Assembly (NCBI RefSeq): GCF_002864045.1
Contig: NZ_PJPV01000009.1
Coordinates: forward strand, 97,512 to 161,511
Reading direction: 5' to 3'
DNA from: Endozoicomonas acroporae
GTDB taxonomy: Bacteria > Pseudomonadota > Gammaproteobacteria > Pseudomonadales > Endozoicomonadaceae
DNA: 64,000 bases
Every line of letters starts with the position of its first letter. The first letter of the stretch is position 1. The notes under the pieces were generated by a model that worked only from the letters and a program-made list of their open reading frames with translations, searched no databases and was not told where the DNA came from. Below, in pieces: positions 56,515 through 64,000 of this stretch. Both the position numbers and the translations under genes were made by a program.

Positions 56515-56920
56515 GATGATTAAGCCGCTTTGTTCAAGGGAAAGGGGCGAGATTTTAGAGATGTCGCGTGTGTTTGTCATCGGTTCAAAGTGAATTTAGG
56601 GGTTTATTTTTGACCGGTTTCCCAAAGATCATGACTGCTGTGTTTACTCTTCAGGTGTCGTTTTTTGGCAGGTATGCTTTGTGTAGAACTTGATGGCAAG
56701 GGGAAAACTCAGCCGAAAAGCCTCGTCTAGTGTTTTTTGAATTCTGAAAGCTTAATCTGGTCTTATATAAACTGCCATGGGTAGGTAGCTCGGTTTCCGG
56801 ATTATGAACATCGCGACAAATTTCAAAACTGTCACATTTTTATCGTAAAGTGACATCATGGATACGGATCCTCTGATGACTGACGGATTGTTATCGGCAC
56901 CTTTGAGTGAGGGTTAAATT
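56515..56920. other. Divergent region between ridA and yjbQ
   Basis: About 400 bases, A/T-rich, no gene or repeat recognised. GTGAGGG near 56909 is the yjbQ ribosome site. Confidence 0.35.
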
Positions 56921-57349
56921 ATGTGGTTCCAGAAACAGGTTCAGCTGCGTCCCTACCGGAGGGGGTTTCATGTGGTTACGGACGAAATTATTGGTCAGTT
57001 ACCGGAGCTGGAGAATTATAAGACAGGGATTTGTCATATCTTTTTACAGCATACTTCTGCTTCACTGACACTCAATGAGAATGCCGACCCCAATGTCCGT
57101 CATGATATGGAAGCCTACAGCAATCATTATATCCCTGAAAATGAAGAGTATTTTCTCCATGTGATAGAAGGCAGTGATGATATGCCGGCCCACATTAAAT
57201 CCAGCCTGTTTGGTGCCGATGTAATCATTCCAATCAGGGACGGTTCGCTGGCTTTGGGTCATTGGCAGGGGATATGGCTGGGGGAACACAGAGACAGCGG
57301 CGGAAGTCGTAAGTTAATCATCACTTTACACGGTGAAAGTTATACGTAA
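56921..57349 (+). CDS. YjbQ family protein (UPF0047)
   Basis: 142 residues, full family length. GICHIFLQHTSASLTLNENA near residue 35, DPNVRHDMEAYSNH, HIKSSLFGADVIIPIRDG and GIWLGEHRDSGGSRKLIITL cover the conserved His/Glu/Arg residues. Some members show weak thiamine phosphate synthase activity; the physiological role is unknown. Single gene after a long intergenic gap. Confidence 0.92.
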   Translation: MWFQKQVQLRPYRRGFHVVTDEIIGQLPELENYKTGICHIFLQHTSASLTLNENADPNVRHDMEAYSNHYIPENEEYFLHVIEGSDDMPAHIKSSLFGADVIIPIRDGSLALGHWQGIWLGEHRDSGGSRKLIITLHGESYT

Positions 57350-57463
57350 TGATAAAAAACAAGCATTAACAATGTATTTTTTATACAGGAGGGTGAACCA
57401 AACTGGCATTTTAACAATGCTGGACTATAACTATAAAAATTGGACAAGAAGTCAATCTCAATA

Positions 57464-57485
57464 TTTCGGAATGGACATTCCGAAA
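57464..57485. promoter_or_regulatory. Perfect palindrome upstream of sutA
   Basis: TTTCGGAATG and CATTCCGAAA separated by GA: a perfect 10-bp inverted repeat ending about ten bases before the AGAGG ribosome site of sutA. It could be an operator or, in the mRNA, a hairpin that affects ribosome access. Confidence 0.5.
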
Positions 57486-57508
57486 ACCAGTACCTAGAGG
57501 ACATAGCT

Positions 57509-57754
57509 ATGGCACGGAAAAAGCCGACTAAAGCTGCTGCTGGTTTTGATGGCGCTGATATAGGGTTTCTGGGGAGCCGCGACGAACCTGCTGAAGAGAG
57601 GACCGTCGAGTCTCGTAAAAAACTCAGGGCAAGTCTGGATGCCCAGGTAGAAGAGTTTTTGAAGAAAGGAGGCCAGATTGAGGAGATTCCATCGAACATT
57701 ACCGCAGACCCACCGAAAAAGCCCTCCGGTGAATATGGTAACAGACCAATATAG
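57509..57754 (+). CDS. sutA: SutA-like RNA polymerase-associated regulator
   Basis: 81 residues from ATG 57509, with AGAGG eight bases upstream. The C-terminal block DAQVEEFLKKGGQIEEIPSN followed by ITADPPKKPSGEYGNRPI matches Pseudomonas SutA (VVADPPKKP..KYGSRPI), a small, mostly disordered protein that binds RNA polymerase and supports transcription in slow growth. The N-terminus is basic and disordered here (MARKKPTKAAAGFDGADIGF) instead of very acidic as in P. aeruginosa. A palindrome lies just upstream and a strong terminator just downstream. Confidence 0.8.
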   Translation: MARKKPTKAAAGFDGADIGFLGSRDEPAEERTVESRKKLRASLDAQVEEFLKKGGQIEEIPSNITADPPKKPSGEYGNRPI

Positions 57755-57763
57755 TTTAACCGT

Positions 57764-57791
57764 TAAAGCCCGGCATTCGCCGGGTTTTTTT
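57764..57791 (+). terminator. Intrinsic terminator after sutA
   Basis: Stem CCCGGC / GCCGGG with an ATTC loop followed by seven Ts; textbook layout, 12 bases after the stop. Confidence 0.9.
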
Positions 57792-57876
57792 GCACATATA
57801 TTTTATACCAGAAGCGCACGACAGCATGGATGCAAGACTGCCCATGAAAAATGATCAGTGAGCACTTCCAGAAGAT

Positions 57877-58911
57877 TCAAACGACTTCTACCCAATTACC
57901 ACCGTCGTAAGGCGATAGGTCTCCAATTGGCTCCAGAGATAATTCAAATCTTGCCGCGACGTTATGGAAAGCTTCTTCCGCTGCCGGGTCTACCGCAACC
58001 AAAAGTCCACCACTGGTTTGGGGGTCACAGAGAATGTGTTTCTGTTGCTCGGTAATATTGGCGGCTTTGTGGCCATAGCTGGCATAGTTTCTTTCCGTTC
58101 CGCCGGGAATGCAGCCCTGCTGACGATAGGTTTCCACATGAGGAAGAAGTGGCAGTTTGTCGGTATACAGCGTGGCTTTTACCTTGCTGCCTTCACAAAC
58201 CTCCAGAAGATGGCCAAGAAGGCCAAAGCCAGTAACATCGGTGATGGCACTGATGCCATTCAGCAGAGACAGGTCAGCCCCCATGGTGTTCATTACGCAC
58301 ATGGAGTCACGGGCAATATGCTGGTGCTTCTCCTGCAACAGTTTTTTCTTTTGCGCTGTTGTGAGAATACCAACGCCAAGAGGCTTGGTCAGATAAAGTT
58401 TGTGACCGGCCTGAGCCTGATCATTTCTTTTCAGATGTTCAAGAGATACACGACCAGTGACGGCAAGTCCGAAGATGGGTTCAGGAGCGTCAATACTGTG
58501 GCCTCCGGCCAGAGGTATACCTGCAGCGGCACAGGCCTGACGACCACCGTCTACTACCTGGGCTGCGACTTCCGGCGGTAGCTTGTTAACGGGCCAGCCA
58601 AGAATGGCTATGGCCATTAAGGGCGTGCCACCCATGGCGTAAATATCGCTGATGGCATTGGTGGCAGCGATGCGACCAAAGTCAAATGGATCATCAACAA
58701 TAGGCATAAAGAAATCAGTCGTGCTGATAATCCCTTCACCATTGCCCAGGTCAACAACGGCTGCATCATCTTTGCTGGCATTACCTACAACCAGGTTAGG
58801 AAACTCTGGAAGAGTAAGGTTGGTTTGCAAAATACCGTCAAGAATCTGTGGTGAAATTTTACATCCACATCCCGCACCATGACTGTATTCTGTGAGCTTC
58901 AGATCCTTCAT
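57877..58911 (-). CDS. selD: Selenide, water dikinase (selenophosphate synthetase)
   Basis: Makes selenophosphate from selenide and ATP for selenocysteine and selenouridine. 344 residues from ATG 58911, which has AGAGG eight bases upstream; the frame is open 45 codons further. Gly-rich catalytic loop [12 protein letters not shown] near residue 10 with Cys (not Sec: no in-frame TGA), then [68 protein letters not shown] and [16 protein letters not shown] [14 protein letters not shown]. No selA, selB or selU in the window. Confidence 0.95.
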   Translation of the reverse strand: MKDLKLTEYSHGAGCGCKISPQILDGILQTNLTLPEFPNLVVGNASKDDAAVVDLGNGEGIISTTDFFMPIVDDPFDFGRIAATNAISDIYAMGGTPLMAIAILGWPVNKLPPEVAAQVVDGGRQACAAAGIPLAGGHSIDAPEPIFGLAVTGRVSLEHLKRNDQAQAGHKLYLTKPLGVGILTTAQKKKLLQEKHQHIARDSMCVMNTMGADLSLLNGISAITDVTGFGLLGHLLEVCEGSKVKATLYTDKLPLLPHVETYRQQGCIPGGTERNYASYGHKAANITEQQKHILCDPQTSGGLLVAVDPAAEEAFHNVAARFELSLEPIGDLSPYDGGNWVEVV

Positions 58912-59190
58912 TAATACTGCCTCTGAGCTAACGCTTTGAAATGCGCGTACTTTAGCACCGCGAAACCTTTCATTAAATGCCTTAAGGGCGAGAAGGTTGC
59001 ACACCATTGCGGGGGCCCCATAGAAAACAGAGGTTTCTAATGTCATTTCTCTGTGATAAAAGGTAATTTTAGACGTCAGTGTTAGTAGATAACCGTATAA
59101 ACCATATATTTTGGATTACATATGGCTCCAGGACCAGGTTGATCCAAAGCGAAAGAAGAATAGCGATAATTGATGAATCAGGAGAATCGG

Positions 59191-59676
59191 ATGGGAGCAC
59201 TAACTTTGCCTTGTTCTTCTATCGATGATTTGCTGCAGCAACAGTCGGCAGCATTGCAGCAGTGGCTTGCCAGCGGTGATCGCAAGATCGAAGGTCTGGT
59301 TGTTCGTAAATTTCCCGCTTGGCTGGAGTCTGATCAATTTATTAAAGCAGGTTCAGGTGCCCAGTTTGATACTGCGCGTTTTCGCCTGATGATGTGTAAT
59401 AAATATGATATTTGGCGAGTTAATATAGATATGATCTTTCATCCCAGGGTGCGGCTGTTGGATGACGGCTCTACTGCCGGTCCCGGAATATTATTTAATG
59501 TGCTGGATGATGAAGGTCAGAGTGTTCTGATTGATTATTTTGAGGCAGGTGTTCCCGCCCCGGCGGATTCAATAACGCCGGAGCACTGGTGTACGTACTG
59601 GTTTAAGAAGCTGACCAGAAGTCATCACATCAATCGGATTTTCGCTTATAAAGAGTACGAAGCAGAAATTGATTGA
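59191..59676 (+). CDS. Hypothetical protein, 161 aa
   Basis: ATG 59191 is chosen because AGGAG lies six bases upstream; TTG/ATG codons just before are in frame. No family recognised. Soluble, mixed composition: SSIDDLLQQQSAALQQWLAS helix at the start, ARFRLMMCNKYDIWRVNIDM in the middle, and HWCTYWFKKLTRSHHINRIF near the end. The gene lies between selD (divergent) and a convergent membrane gene, with a shared hairpin after it. Base composition is like that of neighbours, so it may be a conserved but uncharacterised gene. Confidence 0.65.
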   Translation: MGALTLPCSSIDDLLQQQSAALQQWLASGDRKIEGLVVRKFPAWLESDQFIKAGSGAQFDTARFRLMMCNKYDIWRVNIDMIFHPRVRLLDDGSTAGPGILFNVLDDEGQSVLIDYFEAGVPAPADSITPEHWCTYWFKKLTRSHHINRIFAYKEYEAEID

Positions 59677-59702
59677 CTGTTTACCGGTGGTTTTATAGCT
59701 GA

Positions 59703-59732
59703 CAGCAGCTTTTCAAACTGAAAAAGCTGCTG
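59703..59732. terminator. Bidirectional hairpin between convergent genes
   Basis: 11-bp stem CAGCAGCTTTT / AAAAGCTGCTG with an eight-base loop between the stops of the 59191 and 59747 genes. The A/T part of the stem gives U-rich ends on both strands. Confidence 0.6.
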
Positions 59733-59746
59733 AGTAGCATAAGACG

Positions 59747-60280
59747 TTATCCACTTTTTGCTTTATTCAGCCATGCCTGGGAAAAGGACTGAAGCATTGG
59801 GATAACAACTGCCCAGATAATGGCCAGGATCAACAGCGTCTGCCATAAAGGCTGGGCAAGGGTTACATCACTTATTTTTGACCCAGCCAAATAGCTTAAT
59901 GGTCCCCCAAAGAAGCCCAGTATGGCACCGTAGAGTTTGTTGGTTCGGGACCAGTCAAGGCTGTGCCTTAGAGTGGTGGCGAATATCAGCCACAGACAGG
60001 CCAGCCAGAGTGGTAAAATACGTCCAGCGTCATCCAGTTGAGAGTTAAACTTCAGGATTTCCAGATTTCCAAGAAAGCTATCGATAGCGCACCCCAGTAG
60101 CAAGGTAAGAGCCAGTATTTGTTTTTCCTTATGCCAGTTACCTATCCATAGCAAGTGGATAAAAAGGACTATTACGGCTGCAGCAAGGGCAATTTGATCA
60201 CCCCCAAGAACACAGGCAAACCAGCCAAGCTGGAAAAGCAGATAATTAGCAATCAGTTTTATTTTGTCGTTTGTCATCAT
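59747..60280 (-). CDS. DUF2878 inner-membrane protein
   Basis: 177 residues with five or six hydrophobic spans (LIANYLLFQLGWFACVLGG, AAAVIVLFIHLLWIGNW, LALTLLLGCAIDSFLG, LPLWLACLWLIFATTL, LLILAIIWAVVIPML). LGCAIDSFLGNLEIL and GFFGGPLSYLAGSKI are typical of DUF2878. Function unknown. Its start lies only a few bases after the stop of the MocR-type gene, so the two are in one operon. Confidence 0.85.
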   Translation of the reverse strand: MMTNDKIKLIANYLLFQLGWFACVLGGDQIALAAAVIVLFIHLLWIGNWHKEKQILALTLLLGCAIDSFLGNLEILKFNSQLDDAGRILPLWLACLWLIFATTLRHSLDWSRTNKLYGAILGFFGGPLSYLAGSKISDVTLAQPLWQTLLILAIIWAVVIPMLQSFSQAWLNKAKSG

Positions 60281-60282
60281 TA

Positions 60283-61698
60283 TTAGAACACCAGTGGTCG
60301 ATAGATAGGGTCCAGTTCTACGGTCAGGATGTCCCGAATGGTTTCCAAAGCGAACTGAACTTTATTGTCACTATCAGGGCTGCTGATACAAAGGCGTACG
60401 GCCTGGGGAACTGAGTAGCTGCCAACGGCAAACAGTTCTGACTGGAGCACTTTTACTCCTTTATTATTCAGATGTCGTACAAAAGTCTCGGCCCGCCAAG
60501 GTTCGGGTAGCTTGAGCCAGCCATGAAAACTATAAGTTTGTGCCTGTATATCGATACCTTTGAGGTGGTGGGTCATGAGTTTCTGACGTCTGGCAATGGC
60601 TTCGGTCTGCCAGCGAATCAGTTGTTCGGCAATACCGGATTCAATCCATTCACTGGCAACTTCAGCCATCAATGGTGGTGGCACCCAGCAGTCGCTCCTC
60701 ATGGCCATAACCAGCCGTTCTCTCAGGTGAGCAGGGTAGCAGAGGTAGCCGGTCCTTAATCCACCCGACAGCGTTTTTGAGAAGCTGCCGCTGTAAATTA
60801 CCAGATCAGGAGCAAGGCTGTAGAGCGATGTCAGTCGTTTATCGGAAGCGACGAATTGTACATCATCTTCCAGGATCAGCAGTTTGTGCCTGCGTGCTAT
60901 CTCAATGATTTGCTCCCGCCGTTGTATTGGCATAATGAGCGCTGTCGGATTTTGCAGGGATGGCATTAGATACAGCAGTTTCGGGCGGTGTTGCAGGCAG
61001 CACTGTTCCAGTGCTTCTGGAATTAGGCCATGCTCATCCATCGGCAAACCTATATGGTGAGTTTGCCATTGCCTTGCCGCATTGATGAACCCCGGATAGG
61101 TAAGGGACTCGGAAACGATGGTGTCCCCTGGCCGGGTGGCTGCCTGAAGAGCCATCATATTGCCATGCTGGCCCCCATTGGTGATAAGAATATTGTCTGG
61201 ATTTACATGGATCGACAGCGTTGCAAGCCATCCGGCAATGATACTGCGATGCCTTTCAAGTCCGGTTTCAGGCAGATAGTCCAGCAGAGAAGTCATGCGC
61301 AGAGGGTCTGATGCAATCATTTGCAGCGTCTCGGCCAGTATCTCTTCTCTCGGTGCCGGAACCTGAAGGGTCAGGCTCATATCAATAAGCGTAGACTCTG
61401 GTTTTTGAGGTACATTGAATTGGGCCTGCTGCCAGACCTTACCGGTAACAAAAGTTCCACTGCCCACTCTGGCGGTAATCAACCGTCGTCTTTCTGCTTC
61501 AGCATAGCCCCGGGTAATAGTACCAATGGTTACGTTAAGAACATCGGCAAGCCAGCGATGAGTAGGCAGTTTATCGCCTGAGTGTAATGATCCGTTTTTA
61601 ACGGCCTGCTCGATGGCATCGGCGAGAGCCATATATTTGGGGCCGGAATTGAAGGAAAGGCTTTTCAGCCAGCACGGGAAGCTTATTTTTTTATCCAT
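60283..61698 (-). CDS. MocR-type (PdxR-like) GntR/aminotransferase transcriptional regulator
   Basis: 471 residues. N-terminal GntR winged helix (residues about 18-80; KLPTHRWLADVLNVTIGTIT then RGYAEAERRRLITARVGSGT) joined to a fold-type I aminotransferase domain: NILITNGGQHGNMMALQAAT, TIVSESLTYPGFINAA, LILEDDVQFVAS, and the PLP Lys in YSGSFSKTLSGGLRTGYL. Such proteins usually regulate divergently encoded genes with PLP or an amino acid as signal. A LysE exporter is divergent here at 165 bases, so it is the likely target. Confidence 0.93.
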   Translation of the reverse strand: MDKKISFPCWLKSLSFNSGPKYMALADAIEQAVKNGSLHSGDKLPTHRWLADVLNVTIGTITRGYAEAERRRLITARVGSGTFVTGKVWQQAQFNVPQKPESTLIDMSLTLQVPAPREEILAETLQMIASDPLRMTSLLDYLPETGLERHRSIIAGWLATLSIHVNPDNILITNGGQHGNMMALQAATRPGDTIVSESLTYPGFINAARQWQTHHIGLPMDEHGLIPEALEQCCLQHRPKLLYLMPSLQNPTALIMPIQRREQIIEIARRHKLLILEDDVQFVASDKRLTSLYSLAPDLVIYSGSFSKTLSGGLRTGYLCYPAHLRERLVMAMRSDCWVPPPLMAEVASEWIESGIAEQLIRWQTEAIARRQKLMTHHLKGIDIQAQTYSFHGWLKLPEPWRAETFVRHLNNKGVKVLQSELFAVGSYSVPQAVRLCISSPDSDNKVQFALETIRDILTVELDPIYRPLVF

Positions 61699-61863
61699 TG
61701 TCTTTTTATTATGTTTGAAATGATATCTTTGTCATGGTGACAATTTATTAATTGCACGCTTTTTTGTCCATGCATCATACTTCATTGAAGCCTTTATATC
61801 GTCGTTTGTTTGATTGTATGGGGGCAATTTTCAAGGGCATTATTAAAATTTACAGAGGGAAAA

Positions 61864-62466
61864 ATGAATGAGATAGAGATACTCTGGTTGCCATTGGTAA
61901 CCTTTGCCTTGAGTTCCAGTATTACACCAGGGCCCAATAATATTATGCTGGCAGCCAGCGGGGTAAATTATGGCTTTGCCAGAAGTATTCCCCATATGCT
62001 CGGTGTGTCTATTGGGTTCTTTATTCTGTTTCTTGGGGTTGCATTTGGACTGGGGAGTGTCTTTGAGAGGTATCCACAGCTGCAAACGGGTTTGAAATAT
62101 ATTGGGTCCATGTATCTATTGTGGCTGGCATGGAAGATTGCCACGGCTGCCAGTGTTTCAGAACAGGCGGACAGTAAAAGACCAATGACTTTTCTTCAGG
62201 CTATCAGTTTTCAGTTTGTGAATGTGAAAGCCTTGATGATGGCCGTCAGTAGCGCTGTTGTGTTTACATTGCCTGGTGATAACTACACGCTTTCTGTTTT
62301 ACTGGTCGGGGTGATATTTACTCTAATCAATCTACCTTGTTGTTCAGTCTGGGTAGTTTTTGGCTCAGGACTGAGGCGATTTCTGAAAAATGAGCAAAGT
62401 TTAAGGGCTTTTAACTGGTCTCTGGCTTCACTGACAGCCGCATCGGTTGCGTTATTTTATGTCTGA
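61864..62466 (+). CDS. LysE family amino-acid exporter
   Basis: 200 residues from ATG 61864 with GAGGG seven bases upstream. Six-span LysE/RhtB fold; the signature SSSITPGPNNIMLAASGVNY near residue 18 is clear, then PHMLGVSIGFFILFLGVAFG, LKYIGSMYLLWLAWKIA and FQFVNVKALMMAVSSA. Exports amino acids or related compounds; substrate unknown. Divergent from the MocR-type regulator. Its stop is inside an 89-base sequence repeated at 63732. Confidence 0.93.
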   Translation: MNEIEILWLPLVTFALSSSITPGPNNIMLAASGVNYGFARSIPHMLGVSIGFFILFLGVAFGLGSVFERYPQLQTGLKYIGSMYLLWLAWKIATAASVSEQADSKRPMTFLQAISFQFVNVKALMMAVSSAVVFTLPGDNYTLSVLLVGVIFTLINLPCCSVWVVFGSGLRRFLKNEQSLRAFNWSLASLTAASVALFYV

Positions 62467-62543
62467 GAAACTGTATCTTTTTTATCAGCCGGGACCGTAA
62501 ATCCCGGGTTATAAAAAATGCCAGGTAAGTTATAAGGTGATCT
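62455..62543. repeat. Direct repeat E, copy 1 (lysE 3' end)
   Basis: 89 bases covering the end of lysE and a hairpin (CCGGGACCGTAAATCCCGG); ends AAAAATGCCAGGTAAGTTAT then GGTGATCT. The partner at 63732-63819 is about 85-90 percent alike. The two flank the ShET2-like gene. Confidence 0.85.
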
Positions 62544-62544
62544 G

Positions 62545-63624
62545 TCAACCATTACGCCTACCTCTGAATAAGGGATGACGATGATGCCCTTCTGCTGAGT
62601 AACATAGCAAGTCGCCAGGTGATCCACCGAAGCACTGGACATCACATTCATCAGCAGTTTTCTTCCTGTCATCAATATTAATTAGTGCTCCTTCAAAGAT
62701 GTAACTGTCTTGAAGATCTTTGCCGGTAATGTGTGCAGCCAAACCTGGTTCCGAGAGCAGGAAGGTCTTGTGCATAAGTGTTTCGTTAGGGTCATAAAAA
62801 ATAACCTTCATGCATCCATCCTGCTTCTTTAATCTCAGGGCCATTGCGTGGCCAAAGCTTTTATTACCTTTTGACCGAAAATAGAAATTCTTTTCATCGC
62901 CAGCAGGCATATTCCAATACTTTTCTACCAGTCCCGAAAGAGCCTCAGAAAACGCTCCCTCGTGGAAATAATATCCATCGGCATAAAAGGATCTGTTAGT
63001 AATTGGGCCGTTTTTTAATCCATCTGGATTACGGAGCGCATCCCTTAAAGGAAAATCAGGTGTATTTGCAAAGATTGTCTGTATCTTTTTCGGGGTGTTT
63101 ATTATTTTAAAAGTCTCTTTTCCCCGACCAAACACTTTTGTGGCATAAGCCCAGGCGATGTGTCGGCAGACTATTTGTTCTCCAGGTCTTACAGTGTCAG
63201 TATCAGGACGACGGGCTTTAAAATTAAGGTCTTTGGGGAACCAGGAATTATCGGAGTTATACATGGGAATTGGAGCAATACTGCCATCCTGTTTGAAAGC
63301 AAGTTTAACTTTAAGCCTACGCCCTTCATCATGCAGTTTATCTATCTTATTGGAAACATAACTGGTTGAGCTCTTGCAGGCTGACGGGATGCTGATGTTA
63401 TAAGCACTTATTGGCTTATAGAGTCTTTTGGTAAACCATGCATTTGGGTGTTCTTTCATCAGCTTTTGGGTGTTGCCGTCTAGAACGCTGACAGAATAAC
63501 GGCCAAACAGTGCTTTGATGCCATTAACAAGGGATTTAATGACCCTGATTGGCAGTAAGGATTCTGAATGTCTGCACCATGAATGTGATAGTGCTGACAA
63601 AACACTAAGCTTGATATGATCCAT
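62545..63624 (-). CDS. ShET2/OspD3-like candidate cysteine-protease effector
   Basis: 359 residues, no signal peptide. Three short motifs stand in order: GEQIVCRHIAWAYATKV with Cys153, KSFGHAMALRLKKQDG with His259, and VIFYDPNETLMHK with Asp278. Cys-(about 106)-His-(19)-Asp in these contexts resembles the ShET2 enterotoxin/OspD family of type III effectors, in which Shigella OspD3 acts as a protease on host RIP kinases. Assignment is by motif only. After about residue 325 the sequence looks random (ECDVQCFGGSPGDLLCYSAE), so the C-terminus may be frameshifted. It sits between 88-bp direct repeats. Confidence 0.6.
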   Translation of the reverse strand: MDHIKLSVLSALSHSWCRHSESLLPIRVIKSLVNGIKALFGRYSVSVLDGNTQKLMKEHPNAWFTKRLYKPISAYNISIPSACKSSTSYVSNKIDKLHDEGRRLKVKLAFKQDGSIAPIPMYNSDNSWFPKDLNFKARRPDTDTVRPGEQIVCRHIAWAYATKVFGRGKETFKIINTPKKIQTIFANTPDFPLRDALRNPDGLKNGPITNRSFYADGYYFHEGAFSEALSGLVEKYWNMPAGDEKNFYFRSKGNKSFGHAMALRLKKQDGCMKVIFYDPNETLMHKTFLLSEPGLAAHITGKDLQDSYIFEGALINIDDRKKTADECDVQCFGGSPGDLLCYSAEGHHRHPLFRGRRNG

Positions 63625-63731
63625 TACATGATATCCCTTGCTTGATTCTCATAATTAATTTGCTTGAATCTTTAGAGTACAAAAGTTCTAAAAAGTTCCA
63701 CAGCTATCCCTCAGCTCAGGAAAGAGTGATG

Positions 63732-63819
63732 TTTTATGTTTGAGAAACTGTATATTTTTATCAGCCGGGATCGCGCATCACGGTTTATGAAAAATGCCAG
63801 GTAAGTTATGGGGTGATCT
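63732..63819. repeat. Direct repeat E, copy 2
   Basis: TTTTATGTTTGAGAAACTG to GGGGTGATCT, repeating the lysE 3' end and the sequence behind it. A family D MITE starts at the next base. Confidence 0.85.
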
Positions 63820-64000
63820 AAGTAGTTAACCAAATGAAATCGTATTTTCTGACTAAGTGGACAGTCACTCCCGGCAACTGCTCCTGCGTTGCTCTAGCTC
63901 CTGCATCCATGCAGTCGTGCGGCGTTACAACTACGGTCACATAGCTACGGCTATGCTCCCTACGTTGTGCCTTGCATAGTAACTGCCCACTTAGCCAGAA
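63820..64000. mobile_element. MITE, family D, copy 2 (cut by window end)
   Basis: Starts AAGTAGTTAACCAAATGAAA like 47221; about 45 bases are present here (CCCGGCAACTGCTCCTGCGT and on) that copy 1 lacks. Then GGTCACATAGCTACGGCTAT and GTGCCTTGCATAGT match. The right end lies beyond the window. Confidence 0.85.

Noticed and set aside
57877..58911. SelD as a selenoprotein
   Set aside because: The catalytic position is a Cys codon and there is no in-frame TGA.

Overview
The window reads as chromosome of a gammaproteobacterium, most likely an Endozoicomonas-type marine animal symbiont (Oceanospirillales/Endozoicomonadaceae). This is inferred, not proven, from three things: housekeeping blocks in an order close to Pseudomonas (degS/algW - Nif3 - cysDN; lptD-surA-pdxA-rsmA-apaH divergent from amgK-murU; rpe-gph-trpE-trpG-trpD-trpC; rplM-rpsI-petABC), several eukaryote-like or effector-like proteins (ankyrin repeats with a SOCS-box-like tail, a RING-H2-like zinc protein, a ShET2/OspD3-like Cys-His-Asp protein), and a very high density of small palindromic mobile repeats and IS relics. 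No rRNA, tRNA or CRISPR array was seen.

Layout. 1-2090: ankyrin/SOCS-like protein (5' end outside the window), an orphan protein and a dispersed repeat. 2095-8540: DegS protease, Nif3 protein, Dcu-type C4-dicarboxylate carrier, sulfate adenylyltransferase CysDN. 8631-9858: repeat, RING-like protein and an empty stretch. 9859-12164: threonine catabolism (kbl-tdh). 12375-17567: folE and a four-gene general amino-acid ABC importer (aapJQMP-like). 17834-20029: FadL porin and a gene broken by a MITE. 20160-22532: a three-gene cluster with a Flp-like prepilin, an ISKra4-type relic and the right end of a Tn7-like transposon with a tnsA stub, abutting the pilC stop. 22542-34349: pilC; the operon lptD-surA-pdxA-rsmA-apaH; divergent amgK-murU-djlA. 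34488-36560: A+T-rich orphan genes. 36752-42478: zapE, zapG, trxB, cysZ, HIT protein, OsmC protein, lipoprotein Cu/Zn-SOD. 42725-49697: trpCDGE (reverse strand), then an inserted orphan gene and MITE, a gph pseudogene and rpe. 50002-55321: orphan secreted protein, rplM-rpsI, petABC. 55503-62466: DUF2058, RidA, YjbQ, SutA, SelD, orphan, DUF2878, MocR-type regulator and LysE exporter. 62455-64000: a ShET2/OspD3-like protein between 88-bp direct repeats, then a MITE cut by the window end.

Working together: cysD/cysN and cysZ serve sulfate uptake and activation; lptD/surA serve outer-membrane biogenesis and amgK/murU cell-wall sugar recycling; kbl/tdh plus the amino-acid importer and LysE exporter handle amino acids; petABC supplies the cytochrome bc1 complex. 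The accessory genes sit at points where mobile repeats break otherwise conserved operons. The clearest cases are the rpe-gph-trpE locus, where gph has been reduced to its two ends, and the pilC 3' end, where a Tn7-like element entered and later decayed. At least three mobile repeats supply the stop codon of the adjacent gene.
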